Origin: Flavobacterium sp. WV_118_3
GTDB taxonomy: Bacteria > Bacteroidota > Bacteroidia > Flavobacteriales > Flavobacteriaceae
Length of the DNA: 64,000 bases
Direction of reading: 5' to 3'
Assembly: GCF_039778605.1 (NCBI RefSeq)
Contig: NZ_CP156060.1
Coordinates: forward strand, 479,501-543,500
Below the pieces are notes generated by a model. That model ran no database searches and was not told the origin of the DNA. It was given only the letters and a program-made list of their open reading frames with translations. This document shows, in pieces, positions 9,697 to 17,963 of the stretch. How positions within the stretch are numbered: the first letter of the stretch is position 1; every line of letters starts with the position of its first letter. The position numbers and the translations under genes are program-made.

Positions 9697-11553
9697 TTAA
9701 GATTCCATTTTAGCACTCAGTTCAAACCAACGTTCTTCTTTTTCCTCCAATTGCGTGATGATGTGCTGTAATTCGTTGGCTTTGGCCGAAATATCATTGT
9801 CGCCGACTTTACCCTCGGAGAAAAGTTTTTCGATCTCAATTTTTTTAAATTCCAGATCTTTGATCTCGCGTTCAATTTTCTGAAATTCTTTTTGTTCGTT
9901 AAATGTAAGTCCTTGTTTTGCCTGAGCTTGTTTCCAGTTGACTTTCTCTTTCGCTTCTTCTTTTTCGGGTTCGGCACTATCTTCGTACGATCTGAAATCG
10001 GAATAATTTCCAGGGAAATCCTCGATTATACCTTGTCCGCGGAATACAAACAAGTGATCCACGATTTTGTCCATAAAGTAACGGTCGTGTGAAACCACCA
10101 GTAAACAGCCCGGATAATCCAATAGGAAGTTTTCGAGTACATTTAAGGTTACGATATCCAAATCGTTTGTAGGTTCATCCAGAATCAGGAAATTCGGATT
10201 CTGAATCAAAACGGTACATAGGTACAAACGTTTTAGTTCGCCACCACTTAGTTTTTCAACATAATCGTGTTGTTTTTTACGGTCAAAAAGGAAACGTTCC
10301 AACAATTGTCCGGCAGAAATGGTACGTCCTTTGGTCAATGGAATGTATTCGCCATATTCTTTAATAATGTCGATAACCTTTTGTTCCGGTTTCGGATTGA
10401 TACCGCTTTGGGTGTAATAGCCCACTTTTATCGTTTCGCCAATCACCACTTTTCCGCTGTCCGGTTGTATGGTTTGGGTTAAAATATTTAAAAAAGTTGA
10501 TTTACCGGTTCCGTTTTTTCCGATAATTCCAATGCGTTCACCGCGGTTAAATGTATAGTCGTAACCGTCCAGGATCACGCGATCGTTGAATTTTTTAGAA
10601 ACTTTGTGTAGTTCGATGATTTTACTTCCCATACGCTCCATATTGATTTCCAGTTCGACCTGGTTTTCCTTGCGGCGACTTTGGGCTTTTTCTTTGATAT
10701 CGTAAAAGTCATCAATTCTTGATTTCGATTTGGTGGTACGCGCTTTTGGCTGGCGACGCATCCAGTCGAGTTCTTTTACAAAAAGATTCTGTGCTTTGTC
10801 AATACTGGCATTTTCGGAGGCAATTCGTTCCTCTTTTTTACCTAAATAATAGGAATAATTACCTTTGTATTGGTATAGTTTTCCGTTGTCCAGTTCGATG
10901 ATTTCGTTACAAACGCGTTCCAGAAAGAAACGGTCGTGCGTTACCATAAACAGGGTGATGTTTTCTTTGGCAAAATAATTTTCAAGCCATTCGATCATTT
11001 CCAGATCCAAATGGTTGGTAGGCTCATCGAGAATCAATAAATCCGGTTTGTTGATCAGAATAATGGCCAGGGCCAAACGTTTTTTCTGTCCTCCGGAAAG
11101 GTTTTTGACTTTCAGTTTTAGGTCCTCCAGTTTTAGTTTAAACAGGATTTGTTTGTACTGGGTTTCAAAATCCCAGGCATTGTACAAGTCCATTCTGTCG
11201 AAAGCTTTTTGGTAGGCCTCCTCGTCTTCCGGGTTTTCAAGTGCCTTTTCGTACTGTTCGATTACCTTTAGTATCTCATTGTCGGATGCGAAAATACTTT
11301 CTTCAATCGTTAGTTCCTGTTGTAAACTCGGTTCCTGTGATAAGAAAGCCATCTTGATTTCTTTCCGCATTACGATCTGACCGCTGTCGGGCGTGTCTTC
11401 TCCGGTAATGATTTTTAATATTGAAGTCTTTCCGGTTCCGTTTTTGGCCACAAAAGCAATTTTCTGGTCTTTGTTGATCCCAAAGGAAAGGTTTTCAAAT
11501 AAAACGCGTTCTCCAAACGACTTGGAAATATTTTCTACAGATAGGTAATTCAC
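9697..11553 (-). CDS. ABC-F family ATPase (Uup-like)
   Basis: This is a soluble protein with two ABC domains (619 residues) that acts on the ribosome or in DNA/RNA metabolism rather than in transport. Walker A motifs AKNGTGKTSILK and GKNGTGKSTFLN, signatures LSGGQKKRLAL and LSGGELKRLYL, and both Walker B/D-loop pairs (ILDEPTNHLDL, ILDEPTNDLDI) are intact. The C-terminal 80 residues are a predicted coiled coil, as in Uup. I start at the GTG at 11553 (NYLSVENISKSFG): the upstream TTG at 11571 lies inside the -7 promoter box and could not be transcribed. Confidence 0.92.
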   Translation of the reverse strand: MNYLSVENISKSFGERVLFENLSFGINKDQKIAFVAKNGTGKTSILKIITGEDTPDSGQIVMRKEIKMAFLSQEPSLQQELTIEESIFASDNEILKVIEQYEKALENPEDEEAYQKAFDRMDLYNAWDFETQYKQILFKLKLEDLKLKVKNLSGGQKKRLALAIILINKPDLLILDEPTNHLDLEMIEWLENYFAKENITLFMVTHDRFFLERVCNEIIELDNGKLYQYKGNYSYYLGKKEERIASENASIDKAQNLFVKELDWMRRQPKARTTKSKSRIDDFYDIKEKAQSRRKENQVELEINMERMGSKIIELHKVSKKFNDRVILDGYDYTFNRGERIGIIGKNGTGKSTFLNILTQTIQPDSGKVVIGETIKVGYYTQSGINPKPEQKVIDIIKEYGEYIPLTKGRTISAGQLLERFLFDRKKQHDYVEKLSGGELKRLYLCTVLIQNPNFLILDEPTNDLDIVTLNVLENFLLDYPGCLLVVSHDRYFMDKIVDHLFVFRGQGIIEDFPGNYSDFRSYEDSAEPEKEEAKEKVNWKQAQAKQGLTFNEQKEFQKIEREIKDLEFKKIEIEKLFSEGKVGDNDISAKANELQHIITQLEEKEERWFELSAKMES

Positions 11554-11568
11554 GACGGTACTTTTTTG

Positions 11569-11576
11569 CAAAAGTA
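11569..11576 (-). promoter_or_regulatory. TAnnTTTG -7 box for the ABC-F gene
   Basis: On the minus strand the sequence TACTTTTG matches the Bacteroidota -7 consensus. It would start transcription about 10 bases before the GTG at 11553, which decides the start codon. Confidence 0.6.
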
Positions 11577-11636
11577 AGCTTTATTTATAATTTTCGATTT
11601 GTGAAATTTTTTAGAATGATAAAATAGGAAAAGAGC

Positions 11637-11644
11637 TACTTTTG
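11637..11644 (+). promoter_or_regulatory. TAnnTTTG -7 box for the 133-aa lipoprotein gene
   Basis: TACTTTTG lies 25 bases before the ATG at 11669. No clear -33 TTG element was found at the usual distance. Confidence 0.5.
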
Positions 11645-11668
11645 GGCTCGTTTTAAAGAAAGAGAATA

Positions 11669-12070
11669 ATGAAGTTACGATTGATGAAATTTTTTGTAAT
11701 CATAAACGGATCACTACTACTGCATTCGTGTAGTTATGGAACGTATGTAGGTGAGACATTTACGCCATTAACAGAGACAATTGAGGTCTGTACAACACCG
11801 CCGGAACAGGTGGATTTGTTTTTCGAAGGTGAAAAAATTGATTTTGATTATGTGAAAATCGGACTCATTCAGGTGGAAGGGGCTATGGATACGCCACAGA
11901 AAGAATTGATCACTAAATTAAAAAAAGGCGCGCAAAGTAAGTGCGCCGATGCGATTATCGGAATTAAAAAAGTATATCAAACCAGAGAAAAAGGGTTGTT
12001 GTTTACCGATGTAAAACCAGAGGTATATTCTTCGGAAGTTTTTTATGGAGTGGCCGTGCGCAAACGTTAA
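11669..12070 (+). CDS. Hypothetical lipoprotein-like protein
   Basis: This is a 133-residue protein I do not recognise. The N-terminus (KFFVIINGSLLLHSCSYG) looks like a lipoprotein signal with Cys at about position 21, so it is probably anchored in the envelope. The rest has PPEQVDLFFEGEKIDFDY and a stretch CADAIIGIKKVYQTRE, resembling small proteins with an alternating alpha/beta, heavy-metal-binding-like (YbjQ-like) fold, but that is only a guess. It has its own promoter-like box and is followed by the glycosyltransferase after 60 bp. Confidence 0.65.
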   Translation: MKLRLMKFFVIINGSLLLHSCSYGTYVGETFTPLTETIEVCTTPPEQVDLFFEGEKIDFDYVKIGLIQVEGAMDTPQKELITKLKKGAQSKCADAIIGIKKVYQTREKGLLFTDVKPEVYSSEVFYGVAVRKR

Positions 12071-12118
12071 AAAATATTCCCGGATAAACATACCGGATCA
12101 TTTTGAACTTTTACTGTT

Positions 12119-12126
12119 TATATTTG
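12119..12126 (+). promoter_or_regulatory. TAnnTTTG -7 box for the glycosyltransferase
   Basis: TATATTTG ends 4 bases before the ATG at 12131, which would give a nearly leaderless transcript. Confidence 0.45.
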
Positions 12127-12130
12127 TAGC

Positions 12131-13294
12131 ATGCAGTTATCGGTTATTATTCTGAATTACAACGTCCGCTATTTTTTGGAACAATGCGTTTTGAGTGTGC
12201 AAAAAGCATTGCAAAATATTGAGGCTGAAATTATTGTCGTGGATAATGCTTCCGCGGATGATAGTTGTGCCATGATGCGCGAACGTTTTCCGGAGGTTAT
12301 GCTTATTGCAAATCAGGATAATCTTGGGTTTCCCAAAGGGAACAATATAGGTGTTGCTCAGGCAAAAGGAGAGTATGTTTGTATCCTGAATCCGGATACG
12401 GTAGTGGCCGAAGATACGTTTGAAAAAGTGCTTGCTTTTGCACAAAAACAAACCGATTCGGGGATTATCGGTTGTAAATTAATCGATGGCACCGGAAATT
12501 TTTTGCCGGAATCCAAAAGAGGTGTGCCAACACCCTGGGTGGCTTTTACTAAAATTACAAGTCTGTATAAATTTTTTCCGAAAACAGGACTGTTCAATCA
12601 ATACTATGCACAGGATCTGAATGAAAATCAGACCGGAAAAGTGGCAATTCTTGTCGGCGCTTTTATGGTGCTAAAACGCGAACTGTACCTCGAAGTCGGT
12701 GGATTTGATGAGGATTGTTTTATGTATTCCGATGATATCGATTTATCGTATCTGGTACTGAAAACAGGAAAATCCAACTATTATTTTAACGAAACCACGG
12801 TGATTCATTATAAAGGTGAAAGCACGGTGAAAGATGGAACGTATATGAAGCGTTTCCGGGAGGCCATGCAGTTTTTTTACCGGAAACATTTTAAAGCCTC
12901 ACTTTTCTTTACCGTATTTATGGAAATCGGAACTTTTGCTTTTGCGTTGTTTAAGAAAAAGCAGACCGGTGTTAAAAAACCGATGGAAACGGAAGCCTAT
13001 TGCTTGTTTTCCAACGATGTGGCGTTAAAGGAAAAATTAGCGGAGCAGTTGCAAAAAAAGCTTTATTGGAATAAAGATATTAATGAAAATGCGTTATTTT
13101 CGCAATCGGATTTAAAAGGGAAACAAATTGAAGTCCTGTTGGATAATAACAGTTTTGGTTTCCGTGACATCATCGCTTTTTTAGAGCGTAATAAAGATGC
13201 GAAGTTTCGCTATAGAATCATCCCGGAAGGTAGTTCATTCTGGATCGGAAGTGATAGTAGTAACGATCGGGGTGAGGTGGTAAAAATTAAATAA
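12131..13294 (+). CDS. Glycosyltransferase family 2
   Basis: This is a 387-residue inverting GT-A glycosyltransferase. The first 240 residues carry LSVIILNYNVRYFLEQC (nucleotide-binding start), VVDNASADDS, LNPDTVV (DxD-like metal site) and GGFDEDCFMYSDDIDLSYL, typical of the WbbL/rhamnosyl-transferase branch. A basic or hydrophobic segment (ASLFFTVFMEIGTFAFALFKKK) follows, and the last 110 residues form an extra domain of unknown role. It probably adds sugars to a cell-surface polysaccharide or lipid, although no polysaccharide cluster surrounds it. Confidence 0.9.
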   Translation: MQLSVIILNYNVRYFLEQCVLSVQKALQNIEAEIIVVDNASADDSCAMMRERFPEVMLIANQDNLGFPKGNNIGVAQAKGEYVCILNPDTVVAEDTFEKVLAFAQKQTDSGIIGCKLIDGTGNFLPESKRGVPTPWVAFTKITSLYKFFPKTGLFNQYYAQDLNENQTGKVAILVGAFMVLKRELYLEVGGFDEDCFMYSDDIDLSYLVLKTGKSNYYFNETTVIHYKGESTVKDGTYMKRFREAMQFFYRKHFKASLFFTVFMEIGTFAFALFKKKQTGVKKPMETEAYCLFSNDVALKEKLAEQLQKKLYWNKDINENALFSQSDLKGKQIEVLLDNNSFGFRDIIAFLERNKDAKFRYRIIPEGSSFWIGSDSSNDRGEVVKIK

Positions 13295-13332
13295 TAATTG
13301 CATTTTGTGAAATAATAAATCGAAATAAATAT

Positions 13333-13340
13333 TAATTTTG
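13333..13340 (+). promoter_or_regulatory. TAnnTTTG -7 box for the E2 gene
   Basis: TAATTTTG lies 37 bases before the ATG, with a TTTTG at 13303-13307 as a possible -33 element (spacing slightly long). Confidence 0.55.
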
Positions 13341-13377
13341 CAAAGCAAATAAAGAAAAACAACTTTAGTTTAAAGAT

Positions 13378-14682
13378 ATGGCAAGGTTTGAATTAAAACT
13401 GCCCAAAATGGGAGAAAGTGTTGCTGAGGCAACGATAACCAACTGGTTGAAAAACGTAGGTGAGACTATCGAAGCAGATGAAGCGGTTTTGGAAATCGCT
13501 ACGGATAAGGTAGATAGTGAAGTGCCATCGGAGGTTTCCGGGACATTAACGGAAATCCTTTTTAATGTAGACGATGTGGTAAAAGTTGGTCAGACAATAG
13601 CCATTATCGAAACAGAAGGTGGTGCGGTAGCAGCTCCAAAAGCGGAAGCAACTCCTGCTGTTGTGGCAGAAGTAGCGAAAACCGTGGAAGTAGCGGCTGC
13701 AGTTTCGGCTCCTGCTGATTTTTCCGGATCGGATAAGTTTTTCTCACCATTAGTGAAAAATATCGCTAAAGAAGAAGGCGTATCGGTTGCTGAATTAGAA
13801 GCAATTAACGGTACCGGGAAAGACGGACGCGTTACGAAAAACGATATCCTGGAGTATGTTAAAAACAGAGGTAGCCAGCCAGTTGCGACGCCTGCAGCGG
13901 TGGAAGCACCTAAAGCAGCAGCTCCACAACCGACAGCAACAGCTACAAAAGCGGTTCCGGTTTCTGTAAACGGTGGAGACGAAATCGTGGAAATGGACAG
14001 AATGCGTAAACTGATCTCCGGTTATATGGTGCAGTCCAAACAAACTTCGGCTCACGTACAATCGTTTATCGAAGTGGATGTAACCAATATCGTAAAATGG
14101 AGAGATAAAGTTAAAAATGCTTTCGAAAAACGAGAAGGTGAAAAATTAACGTTTACGCCAATCTTTATGGAAGCAGTAGCAAAAGCATTACGCGACTTCC
14201 CGGGAATGAACATTTCAGTAGAAGGTGACTATATCATCAAAAAGAAAAATATTAACTTAGGTATGGCAGCAGCCTTACCAAATGGAAACCTTATTGTTCC
14301 GGTTATCAAAAATGCCGATCAGTTAAATCTGGTTGGAATGGCGAAAGCGGTAAACGATTTAGGAAACCGTGCAAAAGCAGGTAAATTGAAACCGGACGAT
14401 ACACAAGGCGGAACCTATACGGTAACGAATGTGGGAACTTTTGGAAGTGTTTTTGGTACACCAATCATCAACCAGCCGCAAGTGGGTATCTTAGCGTTGG
14501 GTGCGATCCGAAAAGTACCGGCGGTTATTGAAACTCCGGCAGGTGATTTTATCGGAATCCGTCAGAAAATGTTCTTGTCGCACAGTTATGACCACCGTGT
14601 GGTAGATGGTGCGCTAGGTGGAAGCTTCGTAAAACGCGTTGCGGATTACCTGGAAGCATGGGATATCAACAGAGATATTTAA
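13378..14682 (+). CDS. Dihydrolipoamide acyltransferase (E2) of a 2-oxo acid dehydrogenase
   Basis: This is a 434-residue E2 core enzyme that moves acyl groups from the E1 component to CoA. Domain order: lipoyl domain (residues 1-77) with the lipoylated Lys in EIATDKVDSEVPSE (K44); an Ala/Pro/Val-rich linker; an E3/E1-binding domain (about 121-157, LVKNIAKEEGVSVAELE); a second linker; and the catalytic domain with SYDHRVVDGALGG near the end (His/Asp active site). The single lipoyl domain and overall form suit branched-chain or pyruvate E2. E1 and E3 genes are not adjacent, so the specific complex is uncertain. Confidence 0.95.
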   Translation: MARFELKLPKMGESVAEATITNWLKNVGETIEADEAVLEIATDKVDSEVPSEVSGTLTEILFNVDDVVKVGQTIAIIETEGGAVAAPKAEATPAVVAEVAKTVEVAAAVSAPADFSGSDKFFSPLVKNIAKEEGVSVAELEAINGTGKDGRVTKNDILEYVKNRGSQPVATPAAVEAPKAAAPQPTATATKAVPVSVNGGDEIVEMDRMRKLISGYMVQSKQTSAHVQSFIEVDVTNIVKWRDKVKNAFEKREGEKLTFTPIFMEAVAKALRDFPGMNISVEGDYIIKKKNINLGMAAALPNGNLIVPVIKNADQLNLVGMAKAVNDLGNRAKAGKLKPDDTQGGTYTVTNVGTFGSVFGTPIINQPQVGILALGAIRKVPAVIETPAGDFIGIRQKMFLSHSYDHRVVDGALGGSFVKRVADYLEAWDINRDI

Positions 14683-14700
14683 TAAAATACGATTATACTA

Positions 14701-14731
14701 AAAGCCCCGAAATTTATTTTCGGGGCTTTTT
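14701..14731. terminator. Bidirectional terminator between E2 and WYL genes
   Basis: A 12-bp stem (arms 14701-14712 and 14718-14729) is followed by T6 on the plus strand and ends at the stop of the convergent WYL gene. Confidence 0.85.
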
Positions 14732-15744
14732 TATTGGTCATAGCGTTGATTAGCTTTTTCCAATCGGCGTTTGATGGTTCGTGCCAGTATTTTTGGCGCC
14801 AATACTTTTACATTTTCTCCAAAACCCAGTATTTCCCGTTCCAATTCAAAATTTAAAACAACATCTATACGAATGATCAGTCCTTTTTCATCTTCACTAA
14901 GGATTTGCTGTGAAGCATGTAACGGCTTGGTTTTTACATACGGACTATTATATGGGTCGAATTGTAAAATGACCCGATGTGCTCTGTCTTTCTGGGTTTT
15001 GGTTACGCCGATGGCGTCTTCAAAGTAGCGTTCGAAATCAATGCCTTCGTAAGGAATATACAATTCTTTGGATAAGGTATAAAAAGCCTCGATACGATCC
15101 AGTGCCAGCGTAACCAAAGTCGTTCCTTTTTTGGGTTTCGTAATTAAAAACCATCGGTTTCGGTATTCTTTTAAAAGATACGGATGGTAGATATCCTGTC
15201 GGGATTCTTTGGCTTTGAATGAACGGTATTCGATTAATAAGGGTGTCTGGTTTAGAATGGCCTGGTATATAGGTGTTAAATGTTCAATTCCTTTTAATTG
15301 AGCATTGCTCTCAAATTGGATGTAGTTTTTGGTTTTGTCAGACGATTTATAGAGATTGTTCTCCAAACGTGCAATCATTCCACTCATTTCATCAAAATAA
15401 TTAAACCCGTTAAACTGTTTTAAAAGCGCAACGATTTCTTTCATCTTTTCCATATCCGCATCATTAATCGGCGAGTTGGTAATACTGAATTGTTCGTCTT
15501 CGTACGAATAATATTTTCGATCGGTTACTATAATCGGTGCATTATAGCCCAAACGATCACTGCGCATCATCTGGATATCGCCCTGAATGGTTCTTTTGCT
15601 GATACCGGTACTGATACCTTCATATTCATATAAGGCATCGGCTACTTTTTCGATCAGATCGTCCAACGTCCACTTCCGGAATCGGTTGCGTAAGCAATTA
15701 TCGATGGTTTTATAGCGAATTAAAGCGAGTTTGTTTGTAGCCAT
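14731..15744 (-). CDS. WYL-domain transcriptional regulator of the RNA repair locus
   Basis: This is a 337-residue DNA-binding regulator. The N-terminal part (residues 1-60) has a winged-helix arrangement (LDDLIEKVADALYEYEG, ISKRTIQGDIQMMRSD). The centre is a WYL ligand-sensing domain (LLIEYRSFKAKES, YHPYLLKEYRNRWFLIT; here RWFL in place of WYL) followed by the C-terminal extension. WYL proteins are known to sense nucleic-acid fragments or nucleotides in several DNA-damage and defence systems. It is divergent from the Ro60/Rsr gene with a 287-bp shared regulatory region, so I infer that it controls the rsr-Y RNA-rlaP-rtcB operon. Confidence 0.9.
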   Translation of the reverse strand: MATNKLALIRYKTIDNCLRNRFRKWTLDDLIEKVADALYEYEGISTGISKRTIQGDIQMMRSDRLGYNAPIIVTDRKYYSYEDEQFSITNSPINDADMEKMKEIVALLKQFNGFNYFDEMSGMIARLENNLYKSSDKTKNYIQFESNAQLKGIEHLTPIYQAILNQTPLLIEYRSFKAKESRQDIYHPYLLKEYRNRWFLITKPKKGTTLVTLALDRIEAFYTLSKELYIPYEGIDFERYFEDAIGVTKTQKDRAHRVILQFDPYNSPYVKTKPLHASQQILSEDEKGLIIRIDVVLNFELEREILGFGENVKVLAPKILARTIKRRLEKANQRYDQ

Positions 15745-15803
15745 TTCAATAAGAAATTAGTGGTTTGGTTAAATAATGACCAAATTGGATTTTGATTTTA
15801 AAG

Positions 15804-15968
15804 CAAATATAGCTTTTATTGCGCAATGTATTTGCGTAGTTTTTTGTTTTTGATAGGGTTAACTGTTTTTTTTAGCATTTAATATTTTGATAATTAATGA
15901 ATTGAAAAATAATTTGTAAAAAATATTTCACTGCGTATTTATGTTGCGTACTTAGGTGGCCATCTTTG
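15804..15968. promoter_or_regulatory. Divergent promoter/operator region between WYL regulator and rsr
   Basis: This AT-rich shared region contains a minus-strand -7 box (TATATTTG complement at 15804-15811) for the WYL gene, a palindrome ATTGCGCAAT (15818-15827) next to it, and three copies of TGCGTA (15833-15838, 15932-15937, 15945-15950), the last two 13 bp apart. CATCTTTG (15961-15968) resembles the -7 box for rsr. The spaced TGCGTA copies just upstream of that box are candidate operators. The assignment is inference from position. Confidence 0.5.
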
Positions 15969-16031
15969 CAATGTCAGGATAACACAACAATCCTGTAACA
16001 AAAACGAAGTGTAACAACTAAAAGTAAAACG

Positions 16032-17549
16032 ATGAAATTCAATTTATTAAAAAGAGAAAGTAAAAGAATCATCAATAATGAAGGAGCTGTGGCTTACGTA
16101 ATGTCGCCAGAAGAAGAATTGTATACCGCAGTTGTTACAACCGGATTAAGTGATTCTTTTTATGAAAAGCAAGAGGAACGATTGCAGCGAATTAAAGAAT
16201 TAATGGCAAAATGCGATCCGGAATTTGTAGCGAAATTAGCTGCATATGCTCGAAATGAAATGAACTTGCGTTCTGTTCCGATGGTATTGACAGTGGAATT
16301 AGCAAAATTGGCTTCCGGAAATGCAACGGTAAGCAAAGCAGTTGCTAATGTGGTGAAAAGAGCAGATGAGATTTCGGAATTGTTAGCCTATTATCAGTTG
16401 GCCAACGAACGAAAAGAAACCAAAAAATTAAACCGACTTTCAAAGCAAATTCAGAAAGGTTTGGCAGTATCGTTCAATACGTTTGATGAATATCAGTTTG
16501 CAAAATACAACCGGAAAACGGAAGTGACTTTAAAAGATGCTTTGTTTTTGGTTCACCCGAAAGCAAAAGACCAAAACCAACAGGAGTTATTTAATAAAAT
16601 AGTAAACAATACGTTGGCAGTTCCCTATACATGGGAAACGGAACTTTCGGTTTTAGGAACGGTAAAATTTGAAAATATAAACGCTCGTACTATGGCTTTT
16701 GGCCTAAAATGGGAAGAATTGATCGAAAGCCGTAAAGTAGGTTATATGGCTTTGATGCGAAACCTTCGGAATATACTCGAAGCAAAAGTATCGGCAAAAC
16801 ATATCGCTATGGTTTGTGATTATTTGACGAATGAAAAAGCAGTTATTAATTCCAAACAATTGCCCTTTCGGTTTTTGGCAGCCTATCGGGAAGTGAAACA
16901 AATTAGTTCGCCGTTTACGTCCAGTATTTTGGAGGCTTTAGAAAAAGCGGTTACCATAAGTGCGCAAAATATTCGCGGATTTGGTTACGATACATCAGTA
17001 GTGATCGCTTGTGATGTTTCGGGATCCATGCAAAAACCGATCTCGGCACGAAGTAAAATATTGTTGTATGATATCGGTTTGGTATTGGGAATGTTAATGC
17101 AATCCCGTTGTAAAAATGTAATCAGCGGGATGTTTGGGGATAGCTGGAAAGTAATCAATATGTCAAAAAGTGCCATACTTGCCAATGTGGAAGAATATTA
17201 TAGGAGAGAGGGGGAAGTAGGTTATGCAACGAACGGACATTTGGTATTGGAAGATTTGATTCGTAAAAACCAGCAGGTGGACAAGGTGATGTTTTTTACC
17301 GATGTCCAGATGTGGGACAGTAAAATGACTTTTAATTCGTTTGCCGGTTCCTGGAAAAAGTACAAACGAATTGCGCCACAGGCAAAATTGTATTTGTTCG
17401 ATTTGGCGGGATACGGTCAGCAACCGATAGATGTACGAGAGAATGATGTGTATTTGATGGCCGGTTGGTCCGATAAAATATTTGATCTTTTAGATGCTTT
17501 GGAAAACAAAGAAACAGCCTTGGATAAAATCAATGCCATTGGGTTGTAG
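16032..17549 (+). CDS. rsr: Ro60/Rsr ring protein (TROVE + vWA domains)
   Basis: This is a 505-residue bacterial Ro60 orthologue. The family forms a HEAT-repeat ring that binds the ends of misfolded RNAs in its hole and Y RNAs on its outer face; in bacteria it works with exonucleases in RNA decay and recovery from stress. Residues 1 to about 320 are the TROVE domain (AKLAAYARNEMNLRSVPMVL is the typical early helix pair; LRNILEAKVSAKHI follows). From about 325 comes the vWA domain with the MIDAS motif ACDVSGSMQ. It is the first gene of the operon and is directly followed by five Y-RNA-like RNAs. Confidence 0.95.
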   Translation: MKFNLLKRESKRIINNEGAVAYVMSPEEELYTAVVTTGLSDSFYEKQEERLQRIKELMAKCDPEFVAKLAAYARNEMNLRSVPMVLTVELAKLASGNATVSKAVANVVKRADEISELLAYYQLANERKETKKLNRLSKQIQKGLAVSFNTFDEYQFAKYNRKTEVTLKDALFLVHPKAKDQNQQELFNKIVNNTLAVPYTWETELSVLGTVKFENINARTMAFGLKWEELIESRKVGYMALMRNLRNILEAKVSAKHIAMVCDYLTNEKAVINSKQLPFRFLAAYREVKQISSPFTSSILEALEKAVTISAQNIRGFGYDTSVVIACDVSGSMQKPISARSKILLYDIGLVLGMLMQSRCKNVISGMFGDSWKVINMSKSAILANVEEYYRREGEVGYATNGHLVLEDLIRKNQQVDKVMFFTDVQMWDSKMTFNSFAGSWKKYKRIAPQAKLYLFDLAGYGQQPIDVRENDVYLMAGWSDKIFDLLDALENKETALDKINAIGL

Positions 17550-17554
17550 GTGGT

Positions 17555-17583
17555 ACTCCCACGGTTAAGAACATCGTGGGAGT
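17555..17583 (+). other. Stem-loop after rsr, before the Y RNA array
   Basis: A perfect 9-bp stem (ACTCCCACG at 17555-17563 with CGTGGGAGT at 17575-17583) lies 6 bp after the rsr stop and has no T tract. It may stabilise the rsr mRNA end or mark processing between mRNA and the RNA array. Confidence 0.55.
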
Positions 17584-17599
17584 TATAAAAGAAATAAAA

Positions 17600-17731
17600 A
17601 AACAGGTGTCGTAAAAAAGAGTTACTTCGCATTTAGACTGCCCGGGTCGCGGGTTCGAATCCCGCCATCGCTAAGATGTAGCTCAGTTGGTAGAGCAGGA
17701 TTATATGCTCTTTTTGCTAGTTGCCCTGTTT
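17600..17731 (+). ncRNA. Y-RNA-like RNA 1 with circularly permuted tRNA-like domain
   Basis: The ends pair (AAACAGG 17600-17606 with CCTGTTT 17725-17731) and continue into an A/U-rich stem (AAAAAGAG near 17614-17621 with CTCTTTTT 17708-17715). The motif GTCGTAA lies in the 5' strand and TTACTTCG (17622-17629) just after it; both recur in the other RNAs. Inside is a T arm (GCGGG TTCGAAT CCCGC, 17649-17665), a short acceptor hairpin (CATC 17666-17669 with GATG 17675-17678, loop GCTAA), TA at positions equivalent to tRNA 8-9, and a D arm (GCTC AGTTGGTA GAGC, 17681-17696). The T arm comes before the D arm, so the tRNA is permuted, its acceptor closed and its anticodon arm replaced by the Ro-binding stem. 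Confidence 0.8.
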
Positions 17732-17737
17732 AAAAAT

Positions 17738-17874
17738 AAAACAGAATGTCGTAGAAAAAAGGTACTTCGTCACCACTTAGGGGAGGAATAGCGAAGTTGT
17801 AAAAGCAGCAAGGCTATCCGGTTCGATTCCGGCAATGACAGCCCCGGTACTTTTTTCGAATGTAGCTTCTGTTT
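17738..17874 (+). ncRNA. Y-RNA-like RNA 2 with tRNA-like domain in normal D-then-T order
   Basis: The ends pair (AAACAGAA 17738-17745 with TTCTGTTT 17867-17874), followed by GAAAAAA (17754-17760) with TTTTTTC (17851-17857) and GTAC with GTAC. The shared motifs appear as TGTCGTA and GTACTTCG. Inside, GGGG (17780-17783) pairs with CCCC (17842-17845) as an acceptor-like stem; TA then precedes a degenerate D arm (17791-17806, GAAGTTGTAAA loop); a few bases replace the anticodon arm; and the T arm is CCGG TTCGATT CCGG (17818-17832). Here the order is normal and the Ro stem extends the acceptor end, opposite to RNA 1. Confidence 0.7.
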
Positions 17875-17875
17875 C

Positions 17876-17961
17876 GTAGGTTGTCGTAAACAAATGTTAC
17901 TTCGTTGGTAGATTAAATTGGGTTCGAGTCCCGAAAGTCATTTGTTGCTTGTCACGCTTAC
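17876..17961 (+). ncRNA. Y-RNA-like RNA 3 with T arm and D-loop motif
   Basis: The outer pairing is GTAGG (17876-17880) with CTTAC (17957-17961); the inner stem is CAAATG (17891-17896) with CATTTG (17939-17944). TTGTCGTAAA and TTACTTCG (17897-17904) are present. The loop contains GTTGGTAGA (17904-17912), the D-loop consensus without a clear D stem, then a full T arm (TTGGG TTCGAGT CCCGA, 17918-17934). It starts 1 base after RNA 2 ends. At about 86 nt it is a reduced version. Confidence 0.65.
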
Positions 17962-17963
17962 AC

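Noticed and set aside
9717..9977. 86-codon basic ORF on the minus strand
   Set aside because: It is in a shifted frame inside the ABC-F coiled coil and rich in Lys/Arg from the frame shift.
11554..11571. TTG start for the ABC-F gene
   Set aside because: This codon lies inside the -7 promoter box; the GTG at 11553 is consistent with transcription.
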